The position numbers and the translations under genes were made by a program. The notes below the pieces were generated by a model that was not told where the DNA came from, made no database searches, and saw only the letters and a program-made list of their open reading frames with translations. Shown in pieces: positions 1 to 13,073 of a DNA stretch of 64,000 nucleotides (its first letter is position 1; every line of letters starts with the position of its first letter). The stretch comes from Marisa cornuarietis (taxonomy: Eukaryota > Mollusca > Gastropoda > Architaenioglossa > Ampullariidae), in assembly GCA_004794655.1 (NCBI GenBank), contig SMMW01000617.1, forward strand, positions 16,037,501 through 16,101,500, written 5' to 3'.

Positions 1-1189
1 TATTCGTCATTGGTTAAGCTCTACATTCGTGAAGTTGTTTGAAATACTTGAAAAAAACTTTTTTTAAAATTTATGTATTGATAAACTCCCTGCCACTTTT
101 ATATACAATTCGACAGTATTTTTCTTAATGTCTCACCGCAACGAATAACGTATTAATTTATTTTTGCCTTGCCTTTATCGGAACTTAAAAGAAAGAAAGA
201 GTGAAAGAAAACTGAAATCGCACTTGGAGGAGACGTAAAGGTACTCCAACAGGCTGACACAACAAACCTTCCATTAATTGTGGAAAAAATTGAAATTAGA
301 AAAATCATGCAATGTCTGATGTTATATTCACATGGCAGATTAATTAATTAATTTCCCGAAAAGGGATCAATAAAGGTGTTTTGTATTGTATTTCATCGTT
401 TATCAGCGTTTGTAAATTTACTGATCTCAGCGACGCACTATTGTAAGTCCCAAATCTAACATAAAATCGTATAGGTAGCTTGGAATTATTAAAAACGTTT
501 TCTTTTGCTAATGAAAATATATAATTCTTCATGTTTTATGTTTTAGATTGACAGTTCCTCAACTTTGGACATGCCTGTCAGTGATAAGAAACAAAGAAAA
601 TATAAGTTCTGTTGACACTCACGCTGATGATAGAAATCGAAATGCCTTTGCAGACACCGATGAAGTCCTTAAAGAGTGATGACTGCAAGAAATTAAAAAT
701 TTTGATGAAAATGAATCAAAACTGTCATTACAGCACACCGCCGTTCTCACTGTGCAACGGGCTATTAGGCAGCAATTAAGCACCAATAAAAGAGAGATAA
801 TTCTTGCTGGGGCTGAGACGAATTAAATTACCTCCCTTATTAATGGTCCTTTTCGCTGTGCCTTTGACAGACCTCTACACGTTTTTTTTATGTTTTACTG
901 CATTTTTTAAACTCCATGACGACGACGACGACGACGACGACGATGATGATGAAATTTGTAAAGCGCATTTCCTCGTGTGGATTCGAACTCAATGCGCTGT
1001 ACACGTTAGACTACAAAGGAACTGACAACCAAATATACAAGAAACATTTGCGTCAGCAAACAGATGACACCATTAAACAAAGTACAACAAAGTACAAAGG
1101 CTTCGAATGCAGACACAAAGATAAAGGAGAAGAGAATTCCAAACAGTGGAGCCTGAAAAAGTAAGACAAGACGGGCGGCGGTACGTTAA
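1..1189. other. Non-coding left flank with no recognised gene
   Basis: AT-rich sequence with no ORF that resembles a protein family. A short GAC/GAT trinucleotide run lies at about 917-950; the acidic or Thr-rich ORFs over it are products of that repeat. No RNA gene was seen. Confidence 0.5.
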
Positions 1190-1292
1190 TTATTATCATG
1201 AGCCCTTGATCGAAGTTATCGAGCAGGCAGTTACGGAGATCGACGAATATAGAGTTACAGTAGTCTATCTGGGACAACACAAACGTGGACAT
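1190..1292 (-). mobile_element. Degraded CR1/L2-type LINE scrap (RT C-terminal region)
   Basis: Read on the minus strand, 1292 down to about 1200 gives VLSQIDYCNSIFVDL followed by LLDNFDQ. This is the pattern downstream of the reverse-transcriptase core in CR1/L2/jockey-like LINEs (SKLDYCNSLLxGLP...LQ..QNxAAR), and the copy at 52278-52808 shows the same motif as SKVDYCNSLFVG. Similarity stops after about 30 residues, so this is a short relic. Confidence 0.5.
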
Positions 1293-1841
1293 GAACGTTT
1301 TTTTTTTGTAGCAGAAACTGACAGGAAGGGTCAGACAGGACTAATCCAGCGAAGCTCAAGTAAAGGTGAATTTACAGACTGCGTTCATGTGAGATTCAAG
1401 ATATGCATGATAATGATGCGTCGATATTGTAACAACCAGAGTCTGTGTGTGTGTGTGTGTGAGACAGAGAGAGAGAGAGTGACGTTAGCTCGATAGAAAA
1501 CAAAGAACGGCACACATTTCAGTTTATTTTCAGACACAGCTGAAATTTTATCCTCATCCATTGTTAGTTTGTAGGTGAACATACAGGCATTAGCCGAGTC
1601 TGCTATATGTTGTGACGTATTGGTCCAGCCCTGCCCTAATGGCGTCGATTTTTTCCCGGAAAGTATTTGCAGCTATTCTACAAGAATTTGAGACACCCTG
1701 TATACTAGCCTAACATTTCACACACACACACACACCCCCCCCCAAATCCGAAACAAATCCCTGCATGCTTGACGTATTGTTCTATATAGTTACTCGTTTG
1801 TATTATATTGTGCACACTCACGTACCCACCCACCCACACAC

Positions 1842-1853
1842 ACACAATGTAAT
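1842..1853. repeat. Left target-site duplication of the LINE
   Basis: The 12 bases acacaatgtaat recur exactly at 5129-5140, immediately outside the other end of the LINE. This side abuts the 3' end of the element, which finishes in a short tetranucleotide run (ttac on the plus strand). Confidence 0.85.
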
Positions 1854-1868
1854 TACTTACTTACTTAC

Positions 1869-3563
1869 TTACTGCCCGTTATGCCTGTCGGCACGTAGGG
1901 CAGCGACAAAGGTCCTCCACTTTTGTCTGTCCTGGGCCAGCTTCCCCACAGTGCCCCAGCTGTGATTTAGGGTCTTCATTTCTGCCTCCACGGTTCGCCG
2001 CCAGGTGTTCTTGGGCCGGCCTCGCTTGCGCTTTCCCTCTGGGGTCCAGTGTAAGGCAGTTTTTGTGATGGAGTTGCCTCTGATGACATGGCCAATCCAG
2101 CGCCATCGTTTCTTCATCAAGATGGTGTTCATACTCTCTTGCCCACACTGGGCAAGTAGCTCTTCGTTGGAGATTGTTCTTGGCCAGAAGATGCCCAGGA
2201 TTCTTCTCAGGCTTTTGGTGTGGAAGACTGACAGTTTGTTGAAGTCGCTGTCAATCATTCGCCAGCACTCCGAGCCGTACAGAAGAGTGGACAGGACAAG
2301 GCTCTGGTAGAGTCTCAGTTTGGTATGGGTGCTGTACTGGGCTGACTTCCAGATGTTGCTTAGGCTACAGAAGATGCCCCTGGCCTTGCTCAGTCTGCTC
2401 TGGATGTCACGGTCTGCTCCTCCATCCTGCTTGACCACGCTGCCCAAGTATGTGAAGTTTTCAACCATCGGCAGGTCTTCTCCCTCTATATTGATCGGTG
2501 TTGAATTGGTGGTGTTGAGGGTCATCACTTCTGTCTTTGTCCGGCTGATGTGCAGTCCGACCTGCTTCGCAAAGGTGTTCAGGCGAGTCGTCTTCTCCTG
2601 CATATGTCGATGGGTGTGTGACAGCAAGGCCAGGTCGTCGGCAAAGTCTAGGTCTTCTAAGTTCTTGGAGAGTGTCCATCTTATGCCCCTTGGTTCATCT
2701 TCCGTTGTGTGGCGCATTACCCAGTCAATGACAAGGTTAAAGAGTAGGGAAGACATCACGCAGCCTTGTCTCACTCCAGTCCCGACCTCAAAGCAGATGT
2801 CACTGTTACCAACGCAGCATGAAAAGTTCGTATAGAAGCTTTTGACCAGCAGCACAATTTCCATTGGTATTCCGTACGCTCTCAGGATGCGCCAAAGGCT
2901 TTCTCTGTGGATGCTGTCAAATGCCTTCTGGAAATCCACGAAGTTAATGTAGAGCTGTCTCTGCCACTCTGTACACTGTTCAATGATGTTGCGTAGTGCA
3001 AATATCTGATCGGTGCATCCTCTTCCTCTACGAAAACCAGCCTGTTCTTCTCTAAGTTGTGCGTCCGTTGCCTCTGAGATTCGTCGAATGATGATCTTTG
3101 TCATGATCTTGCTCGGGACGGACAGGAGAGTTATTCCTCGCCAGTTGTTGCAGTCGCTAAGGGGTCCTTTCTTTGGAATTTTGACGATCACTCCTCTGGT
3201 CCAGTCACTTGGGACTTGTTTCCCTTCCCATACTGCTGTAAATAGGGGTTGCAGGATATTGGCTGCCAGTTCTGGGTCTGTTTTGAATAATTCAGCGTTC
3301 AGATTGTCTTGGCCTGGTGCCTTTCTGTTCTTCAAGGACTTGATTGCTGTGATGATTTCCTGCTTCTCTGGTGGGGCGATGTTGACGTCTAGGTCCTCAG
3401 TGGCTTCTTGTATGTCGGCTTCTTCGGAAGGTGGTGGTCTGTTCAGAACCTCTTTGAAGTGTTCGGCCCAGCGTGCTTCTTGTTCTCTCTCTGTCGTTAG
3501 TAGCTTCCCTTTCTTGTCCTTGACTGGGGCATCGTTGGTGCTGTGGAACTTGCCGCTAATCAC
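1869..3563 (-). pseudogene. LINE reverse transcriptase part of the polyprotein
   Basis: A 564-codon open frame with the ordered RT motifs: WRGITLLSVPSKI, then FVDFQKAFDSIHR (motif A), GVRQGCVMSSLLFN (motif B) and LDFADDLALL (motif C, catalytic FADD, near residue 308). It continues with TYLGSVV and YGSECW, and ends with a basic GKRKRGRPKNTWRR tail typical of this LINE group. The Met at 3563 is only the first ATG after the frameshift; in an intact element this would be the C-terminal half of one polyprotein with the endonuclease. No internal stop occurs. Confidence 0.9.
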
Positions 3564-4900
3564 TTTGGTGATCTTGTACAGCTTTCCTTGTTCTCCTTTT
3601 TTGCTGCTTCTTCGGCCTCACTTGCCAGATTGTTCAAGTAGGCACGCTTGTCTGTTCTCGCCGAGCGCTTTACTTTCTGGTTCATTTCTCTGTACTGTAG
3701 TTTGAACTTCTGTTGCAGTCTTTCAGATCTGGTGCTAGCCACCTTTTTCTTGATGTCTCTTCTTTCCTGTATTGCTTTCCACGTCTCTGGTGTTATCCAC
3801 TCTTTCTTCTTAGTTTCTTTTAGTCCAATACTAGTCTCGCTGCTTTTTTGGTACACTGTTCTTACAAGGTCCCATCTCTGGTTTATTCTATCTGTATCTA
3901 CCTCGCAGGTGTCTGTCATGTCTGCAAGTGCCTGAAATCTGTTTTTCACTTGAAGGATGAAGGCATTTTTTAGTTTGGGGTCCTGCAATCTTTCCACATC
4001 AAAGCGTCTGTGTGCTGCTGACTTGCGTCCTGTACTTCTCAGTTTCATTTTAATGTTTGCTACAACAAGGTGATGGTCACTCCCAACATCTCCTCCTCTT
4101 CTCACCCTGACGTCGAGTAGGGAACGTCTCCAGATGCCGTTGATCATTAGGTGGTCGATCTGGTTGCTGTCCCTACCATTGGGTGAGCACCATGTTAGCT
4201 TGTGGACGTTACGGTGAGGGAATAATGTTCCTCCAATCACTAGGTTGTACATAGTGCATAGCTCCACTAGTCTCTCTCCGTTGTTATTCATGCAGCCACA
4301 ACCATGTCTGCCCATGACTCTCTCTACGTGGGTGTTGTCGTTCCCAACTTTAGCATTCATGTCGCCCATCATAATTAACAGGTCATGGCGGGGTGCTGCA
4401 CTTACTTCTGCTTGTAATTGGTCGTAAAAGGTGTCCTTCGCCTCATCATCGCTATCGTTGGTTGGTGCGTAGCACTGGATCAAGGTCATGTTGCCATGTC
4501 TCCCTTTCACTCTGGCTGTAATCAGTCTGCTGTTGATCGGTTTCCACTCTATCAGGCACTTCTCTGTTCCTTTCCTCAGGATGATGGCTACTCCCTCATG
4601 GTGTTGGTTGTCTTCTCTGCCAGAGTACAGCACTGTCTCTCCGGTCTGGGTCTTTATTCTTCCGGAACCTGTCCATCTGCTTTCGCTTACTCCTAGGATG
4701 TGCAAGTTGTAACGTCTCATCTCGGCCGTAATTTGTGCCAATTTACCAGTTTCGTACATGGTACGCACATTCCAGAAACCTATTCTGGTCTTGCATTTGG
4801 CGCTCAAGACTTCCATCTTCGTGCTAGCAGCTTCCTTTCGGTTTTCACTACTAGCAGTCATACAAGGATCTTGCGATACCTCTGGGAGCCCATCGCACAC
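3560..4900 (-). pseudogene. LINE endonuclease part of the polyprotein (frameshifted from the RT)
   Basis: A 446-codon ORF with an exonuclease-endonuclease-phosphatase fold. It runs from RIGFWNVRTMYETGKL near residue 41, through MGDMNAKVGNDN, to a C-terminal GSDHHLVVANIKMKL with the catalytic SDH motif. This enzyme nicks target DNA to prime reverse transcription. Beyond it lies a charged linker ending in Lys/Glu-rich sequence. The frame runs into a stop at 3560 after a one-base loss in the homopolymer at 3597-3602; the RT continues in the adjacent frame. In vertebrate annotations such sequences are often mislabelled craniofacial development protein 2-like. Confidence 0.88.
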
Positions 4901-5128
4901 AATAGTGGTGTCTTTCTTTGTCGCTGTTTCCGTAACGGTATTGCTTTTTACGGGACAGGGTTGTTAGCCCTGTGCCCAACCCCCAACCTGGAGGACCAGG
5001 GATCATGTTTTGTCTGGCATCTACCCTTTGACCTGCCCGGCTTGGGTGGCCCTGCCCGGTATAGCTCTTAGGGTCACCGATACACACAAGCCCCCCCGAC
5101 CGCGACAAGGTAATGATCCTCCGGGGGG

Positions 5129-5140
5129 ACACAATGTAAT
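5129..5140. repeat. Right target-site duplication of the LINE
   Basis: Exact copy of the 12 bases at 1842-1853, next to the 5' end of the LINE. It marks the insertion point in the ancestral sequence. Confidence 0.85.
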
Positions 5141-5669
5141 ACTGTCGTACAAATTACAATGTAGAAATGTTTATATGCTGAATTTAAAATTAAGGTAGTG
5201 GTGTAAACCCACACTTCTTTGTCGCTTCGGTGTCCAAAAATGAAAATGGAACAAAAGTAGGCCTATCATTGTTAGTAACGGTATCATCTCAGTGTCCATA
5301 CAGTAACAGCGGTAAGCCGTCCTCCACGCATGTTTTGACGGCGTCACACAAAACAGCTCAAGCTAATCCCTAATACCACGGAGTTATGTAAATGTATACA
5401 ATGTATATTCAACTTCGTGCTAATACATCAAACAATCCCCAATTTGTTCACGTCTGCATTTATATTCTATTCCAAGATGTTGCAGCGTTCCTTTGGTAGC
5501 TTTAGTCATTCTCTCCAGCCAACGGCGTCGTTGTTGCGGTAGCTACGTAAGCGTCGACAGCTACTGAGCTTAATGTGCCACGTTTTGTTCCGGTCATGCA
5601 AAATGATATCACGTCAGACTGATTCCAAAAGAAGCAGGTGATGGTGATTCGCTAATCAACACAGCATGC
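5141..5669 (+). promoter_or_regulatory. Upstream region of the C12orf56 homologue (no defined promoter element)
   Basis: About 530 bp separate the inserted LINE from the gene 1 start codon. No convincing TATA box or CpG island is visible. An out-of-frame ATG at 5666 precedes the chosen start by 4 nt. The promoter and 5'UTR should lie here or further left, on the other side of the LINE. Confidence 0.35.
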
Positions 5670-5915
5670 ATGGCGCGAGGGAACCAGGACCTTGTAAAGA
5701 AAAACTCCAAGCTCGATAGTTTTCTTCAGCGTTCTCTTACTGCAGAAACGTGCGATCGTATTCGTGGCTATGAGTCCTGCATATGTGTATCTGACAAAGA
5801 AAACAAAGCATTCAAATTTGTTATACTCAGCGATGAGTGGATCTACCTCACAGAAAATCCACCAAAATCTATTCAAGGTGTTGTTCATTTCCGTGACGTT
5901 GTTTCAGTGGAGCTG
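5670..5915 (+). CDS. C12orf56: C12orf56 homologue exon 1 (start codon, conserved N-terminus)
   Basis: Encodes residues 1-82 and ends in phase 0 at CTG|GTGAGT. It contains RIRGYESCICVSDKENKAF, then FVILSDEWIYLTENPPKSI and VHFRDVVSVEL, the best conserved block of the family. The start at 5670 is chosen because MARG also opens the vertebrate protein. Confidence 0.9.
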
Positions 5916-8112
5916 GTGAGTGCACTGTATTTCTTTACTTGTTTTACAACATATATTTATTCACGAATCCTTAACAAGTAATCGAGAAAGTATTAAATAT
6001 GTGTAGATTTATCATAGCTCAAGAATAGTTTGTTAGTGGAGGACATTGAATTAAACAGGTTTCAGATAAATGTTTGTTATTTTAAAATGGCAACTTAAAT
6101 GATTTCTAATTATACACTATTTTAATTTAAAATTTACAAAAATATTCATAGTGCAATACCACAATCATACCGTTTTGGACTGTTCAGTGTGTTTTCATGC
6201 ATTCATGTATGGTGACTGATACTGTAGTAAAAATATGTAAACATTGAAATGAATATACATGTTAATTTATGAAGATTGTTAATGATGGTTATACTTCATT
6301 TTCTGAGATCTCACTGTGTTATTCCTTTTAGCCTAAACTTGTTATGACAAGATTATCTACTAATAGATGCTTATTCAATAAATGGCATTATGGTTTAATA
6401 AGCAAGAGGCTGCCTACTAAATAATAATAATGCAACAACCTTTCCCCAGCACCTGCTGGACTCAAAGAACTAGAAGATGTATACACCCTTTAGGGTAGGC
6501 ATCATGATAATGCACCTTTATTCCTAAAACCATATACACACAATAACACACTTAATAAACTTAAGAATACAGTACAAACACAAATATATTCCAATTATTC
6601 CACCTTGGGTCAATTTCTTTCTTTTTGAATTCTTTGGTTTTCTTCATTGCTGGAATTATTATAAATATTATGAAGTGAGAAGTGCTAGTAATCTTACCCC
6701 CAACTTCCCATAAAACTATAAAAGACAGAACAAAATAGCATTTATACTTCCTTGCTTCCAATACTGACAACTTTGGGCCCCTAGCAGTTCTTATTGTTAA
6801 TGTATGTGGTTGTTTTTTCAAAGCATTTTGAGCCTACCTTGATGGTGGAGAAAGGCACAATAAAATCAACATCATAGTGCTATAAATCTGAAACCTGGAG
6901 CTCTAAGAAAAGCAAACATTATTTCTTTATTTGTCTTTTCATGGTATGGGGCTTGATATGTCTTGTACAGTGCCAAGCTGTAATCCAATATTTTGTGTAT
7001 ATGTGATGAGCATGTGCATATGCGACCCACCACCACAGAATGAGTCTTAAGTCAAAAATTTTAGATTTTGCAAATTGTATATTTTTTAAATGTATAGGCT
7101 TTGATTTTTCTTTTGATACTAAAGTTGTTCTTATAGTCCTAAGATTGAGTGAAGTTATAAAGGTTTGAAGTGTACAAGTCAGAAGGCACAAAGTTGACCA
7201 TTATCACATTCCTAGGTCTCTACTATGAAACTGCTTTTTGCGACTTATTTCATGGTGGCAGGTCACATATATGTATGTGTGTGCATATATGTATGTGTAT
7301 TGTGTGTGTGCATGCCTTTACATGCAAGCATAGCTGCAAGAGCAGGAAAGAGAGTCTCTATCTTGTTTTGTACAAAGTGGAGAGGTGTGCCATGTACATT
7401 TATTATTATCATTAGATTAATAATTAATGTGTGAAATAATCTGGTGTTTTAGTTTACCGGCTGCAATGATTTTTACTAGCAGCAGAATTAGTAGAGATAC
7501 TACTTGTAGGACTAGTGGTGTTCATAGAAACGTCACAAAATATTTCCCATGTATGTGTGCACACATACATGGTCTATGTTTTCATATGCAAGTGTAATTC
7601 TGAGTATTTACTTATAGAATAGCAATATATATATATATATATATCTCAACATACAAATCTCCAAGTTACTATAAAGTCTTCCACAATAATAAGTATGTGG
7701 GTTTGTTTTTTTTTTAAAGAAAGTGTCTGCTCAGAATAGTTACTCCCTTCATCTGTATTTAAAAGTAGTTCTGGTGTCAAAGATAATGGACACATGAGAG
7801 CAGAGGAGGAGAGAGCAAGAGAATTCGGAGGGAGAATGAGAAAGATAGCAGGAGGATAGATTAGCCTTTGATAAGGCACTGGCACAGAATTATTGAATAG
7901 TCTGCTTTCAGGAGTATAACAGCTTGCCAACAATAGATCATTGTGAAAGGCTGGGCAGGCTGAGAGATAGCAAGTTCCCATTAAAGAATGTCATCAATCA
8001 AAATCATTAAAAAATTGCAATCTTTTTTAAACCTATCTTCCTCAGTTCTCAATAGCTCTTAATAAAAGTGAAAAAGTTACTTGAGATAAACTACAAACAT
8101 TTTAAATTAGAA

Positions 8113-8163
<51 letters not shown>

Positions 8164-11100
8164 GAAAATAAGAACTAACATCATTACAAAGTAACAATTA
8201 AGGAGTTAATTTTTGTTTTGTTGATAAGTGGATGTAATCATTTATGTCAGTAAAGGTAAAGATAGTAATTATAGCTGTACAACATCCACAGACCAGATTT
8301 TGTCAAATGAAGGCCTGCTTGTGGATGAGACAGAGAGGTCTTCGATTTTATTTATTTATTTATTTTTTTTGCATTTTGAGGAAATAACAGCAGGGCTTGT
8401 ACACACAGAGAGTGATGCTCTGTTTGCCGTTATTGGCTGATTGTTAATAGGTTAAATAAAAAAAATCAGATTTCTCCAGTGATGATTACGATTTAAGAAA
8501 AACTATTTGTTAAATAAGTTTTATTGAAAAGATTCCGAAAAAGCCTATCAAGGCGTTTATGCTGGTCTTTGCCTGCTCTGGAAACTGCCATTTCCAGCGT
8601 AATTTATACTCAGCTCCACCATTGTCACCACGGACGTAAAAATTTGTTGTTTTACGACTCGACGGCACACATATTAAATCTGTCAAGTGGAAACACGATG
8701 ACAGTACGATCGAAGACTGCAGTTCGTGTTCACCTGCGAGGGTAAGGAAGGGTAACAAGCAGCTCACCTGTACGCCACCGCAAGATAGCCTGATGTTTTT
8801 CGTCAAATATATTTACTTATTGCTCCCACGTTCGAAGTGATCCAGACAGCAGTCGAAGGAAAGACTAAGAGAAGAAACAAGAGGCTATAGGCTAGGCTGG
8901 ACAGGACCAGCTGGGAAGGAACCCAACGGCATCAACGGACAGAAGTCGCAGAGAAAATGATTGAGAAGGGAGACTGTTCGACTGATGGACCAGTTCAGTA
9001 AAAACGAACCGCCATAGACCGCCAGGGGCCAGTTGCACAACACGTTTCTAATTTTAAACACTTTTAGGCCTTAAATCTATTTAGATAATCAAAGTGCACT
9101 CCACAATTTTAGAATTTTTAAAACTAAAACTACTTTAAGTAAGATAAAGTTATTTAAGTCTGACTTTCCGTCCTGTCAGTACAATTTTTGTATGTTTTTC
9201 AGCAATGCATAAAAATGGCTGAGAAGAGATTTTGCTTCTTTAGAACAGTTTTAAGGTTTAGGAACGTCTTGTGCAACGAGCCCCAGGACAAGTCAGGAAT
9301 GCTTGAGGCTTCACCAAAGGTCTTAAATGCATAATAAAATGTGTTTAAGATCTTTTATTCTATTTTCACATTGTTATTACTATTATTGGCAATGTGGTAT
9401 ATATATATATATATCACCTTTTTCACATAGATCAAGCAGACTACCTTTGTAATATCTTTCCTACAGGAAGCTTCTAGACTGTGTATTTTATCGTCAGAGC
9501 ATCTTTATTTTAACGTTTATTGTACCTGCTATAAGATGGTACAAGTGACTCCAAATAAAAAAAAAAGTATTGGTATAAGGCTGGGCAAATTTTGACGAGG
9601 TCAGAGGGTTTTTTTATGCGTGAGAGGGATGGTAAAAATCAAGGTATATTTTACTTGATGTAAGTTGGTACAAGTGGCTCTAAATGTGAAAAATTATTAG
9701 TACTAGGCTGAGCAAAGTTTGACGAGGTCATTCAGAGAGTACTTTATACGTGAGAGGGATGGTAAAAAAAATCAAGGTATAGCCTTTTTCGGTTGTTAGA
9801 GAGTGAGGTAATAGAGACCAGCTTTTTTTGAGACCTGATCTGTGTGTGTGTGTGAGAGAGAGAGAGACGCGGGAATGTTCATCTCCCTTCTAGTCAATGT
9901 ACGGTCAACGGTACATTGATCTGGTCCGCGAGTGCACAGCCTGCCAGACGAAAAGACATGACCCGGGCAACTTCGCCTACCCTTACTTGTAATTTATTTG
10001 TAACCGAGTCCAGCGCATCTACGACTGTGCTACATTGCTCTGCGTTGTCCAGATGATGATGCGACAATAGTGTTCCACAACCTTCGATCCTCGTCATATG
10101 TTGTTATTTCAGAGGCCCACTGGTATTGTATTCTATCTTCTCATAGCTCTGCCCCACAGTATATTAAATTTTTTATTATTTCAAAGCTCTTTTTCCGCTG
10201 TGACAGTTCTTCTTTTCACTCCTCTTTTAGATCTTAAACGTGTTTGTGCGCGTAGGTTAACCGACAGTTTGGAGTGTCGCTCCTTTTCGAGTGGACCTTT
10301 CGGGCAAAACAAACAGTCCGTATAATCCGTCGTTAATTACGTCTGTTCGCTGTCCTTGAGTTTACTCTCGGAGCTACAGTGTCTTGCTAGGAGCGGTCGG
10401 CTGTTGTGTATCCCACTCTTCGAGCCGCTTGCTTTTTTATTTTTTTATTTTTGAGACTAGCATATCAGCCCATGACTACGCCCATAGCAACCAGCCACAA
10501 CATGTGTTTACAACCTGCGTTGCATGCACGTCTCATCCTTTCGCGTCCTCACGCACGGATGGATGCACACGTGCGCGCACGGTCACTGACGGCGTCTGGC
10601 AGGAACATCTGTCTAGTAACTCTTCCACTTCAAGCACATAGAAGATAAACTTGTTCCAAGTTATTCTGTGTGTGGCTGACTGATATGTTGATTGCATGTT
10701 AAACATAGTCTTTCCAAGAAGTCATTTCAAGCTGACTTTTGCTCGTTCTCTAGTACTCCGGTTTCCTTCACCCTGTGTGTGTGAGAGAGAGAGAGAAAGA
10801 GAGAGAGGTTTTTATTTTTCTGAAAACCATCACTAGTCTGACATCATTATAAATGAACATTTAGAGAGGTGGACAAAAACACAAAGGGGAGGATCTAACG
10901 TTTATGGTGACAAAAGTGCATGTTGCGACGATCATGCTCAAGAAAGTTGTATCGAAATAAGAGACGAGGAAAGTATCGGCGTGTTAACATGTAAGCTGTA
11001 CAAGGATTTTTATTTAATCTAGCGTCTGTAATTATATAAGCAGGGGGAAATCGATGTAAAAAGCGGAATGGACTCGACAAAAATCTCCAAGACTGTTATC

Positions 11101-13041
11101 TGAGTTACGGTTACGGTTAGGTGCCTTTTGTTAGGTGCCTTTCTGAGCAAAAGACCTGCTTGTTTTGTAGTTTATGGAATTTGACATCTTCTGATGCCAA
11201 TATTAATCAGTGTGTATTTCGTGTCCATAAAAATCGCTATCTATTTTTTCACAGTTGATTTTAGAGCACTATGCTTTAGTCCCCATGTTTTTGGTATCAA
11301 TTTAAAGGTTATTTTTTCCTCTGGTAATACTAACATGTTCAACAACAAGCATGTGCATGGGTGAGAAAAGTTATCTGTACATGTGAAACGATGTAGAGAA
11401 ACCTATGTATGTTTCTATTCATGTTGACGTGTCCGTGTGTCTATTTGTCCACGTGTGTGTTGAAATTACCCTTATGATTTTAATTTTTTGCTGGTTGCTT
11501 CAAGGGCACTTTTCTCTCTTTTCTTGTTGACAGATTTTTCTTTGTAAAGCGCGGTGAGCCTGGTTTTTTCTGGGGAACTGCGCTATAAAAGCTCACATTA
11601 TTATTATTATTATTATTTGTTATGTACAGTTTGCCACTGACTGATTACTTGACTTTTGTGTATTTAGGGGGAAAAGAAGTCAAACGGTAAGTTGAGCTTT
11701 TATAATAGATTCTGATGTTCATGATAGATTCATGTCCGATAAAAAAAAATGTCGAGTTGTAAAACGTTCCCTTTAACGCAAACCTTATTTCTCAATGGAA
11801 GATTAGGTTGGCTGTTTTCAAGGTTAAACATTGGACGACATCGGAGATAGAACTTAGAGAGAGATGTGGTTCTCTTAATTATGATGGACACGTGTATAAA
11901 GGAGACGAAATTTCCTACTCATCCGATGATCGGACGAAAATTAGTTGTCCTTCATCAGCTTGCGTGGTTCATACGAAAGAATCATTGATATCAATTTTTC
12001 TCGACTCTAGCCTAAGCATCTTCTATGTGTTCATTGTTGTTAGTGTAGCTGGTTGTGTCGGTGGTCAAGCGCTTTTCATTATTATCACAACATAAGACTA
12101 ATAATAATAATGCGAACTTATAATGCGCAGAATCACGAATAAGATCGCACTCTCTGCGAAGTACAATTTGACAGAAAGAAACATAACGACCAATAGACAG
12201 TGAGGTACACATAGGGACACTGAACAACATAAGACTACCAGATGAGGTCAAAAACCAGCACCGTCAAAGACTGCTAAATGAACAATGTTTTTGTAAAAAA
12301 AAATAGCAAATATCTCACTTAAGTCGTTAACGAAATAAGCGGTGGGAATAATATTCGCTTCATACACTAAGAAATAAGTTCACACTGATGCACAGCTCGT
12401 CGCGCACTATATTTATGTATGTATGTATGACGTGCCCACGAACTAAAGGACATGGTAGAAATTTTAACCCTACTTTGTGATCTTGTGGGTAATCAACTCG
12501 GGCAGGTTAGTTCTTGCACCTGCCGTCTGCACATCCGCTGCTGGTCTGTATGCAACTTGAGATCGGCAGTGTGTTCCGCTTGAGGCTTCGGCATTCTTGC
12601 AAACGGTCAGCACGTAAAAACATTTCAGCCGTAACCAACAACGAAGTGTCGTCTGAACACGTTCACGCGCCGTAGTTAGGGACACCGGACACGGAAAGCA
12701 TGACGAGCATGGAGAGACTTGCGCAACCCTGACGGCACAACAAAATCTCTGATTTAAAAAAAAGGTGATAGGATGGGGAGGGGGGTAGGAAAGCATACCC
12801 TGCGCACCTGCGTGAACGGGGGCGACAAGTCGGACGGCAAGACTGGTGTGTACCTGTGATTACAATCACTTCTAATAGTTTTACGGTCGGAGACAGCGGT
12901 GGGAGGGCTGGGGCGAGGGTTGAAGGGGAAAAAAAGCTGCTCTGCGGCTTGCAAAGTGTTTAGCTTTTAACAATAGTCTTACAGCAAGACAGATGACGCT
13001 GGCCTAATCCCATCTCATGCGTGCGTAAGTGCGTTTGTACT

Positions 13042-13073
<32 letters not shown>

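Larger units (their letters stand above)
1854..5128 (-). mobile_element. Near full-length RTE-like non-LTR retrotransposon (LINE)
   Basis: A 3.3-kb element on the minus strand encodes an apurinic-type endonuclease followed by a reverse transcriptase, with no ORF1 seen. It is flanked by identical 12-bp duplications (1842-1853 and 5129-5140). Its 3' end, at the left, is a short tetranucleotide run (plus-strand ttac repeats) rather than poly(A), as RTE-clade elements often show. The 5' leader, about 4900-5128, is GC-rich. The reading frame is broken once, at a six-T run at 3597-3602 on the plus strand (six A on the coding strand); otherwise it is open. Perfect duplications and one lesion mean a recent insertion. 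Clade placement rests on motif style only. Confidence 0.88.

Noticed and set aside
804..1164. ORFs with poly-Asp or poly-Thr runs
   Set aside because: Produced by a GAC/GAT trinucleotide repeat; no other coding signal.
2005..3705. Plus-strand ORFs of 101-230 codons inside the LINE
   Set aside because: Shadow frames of the intact minus-strand reverse transcriptase and endonuclease.
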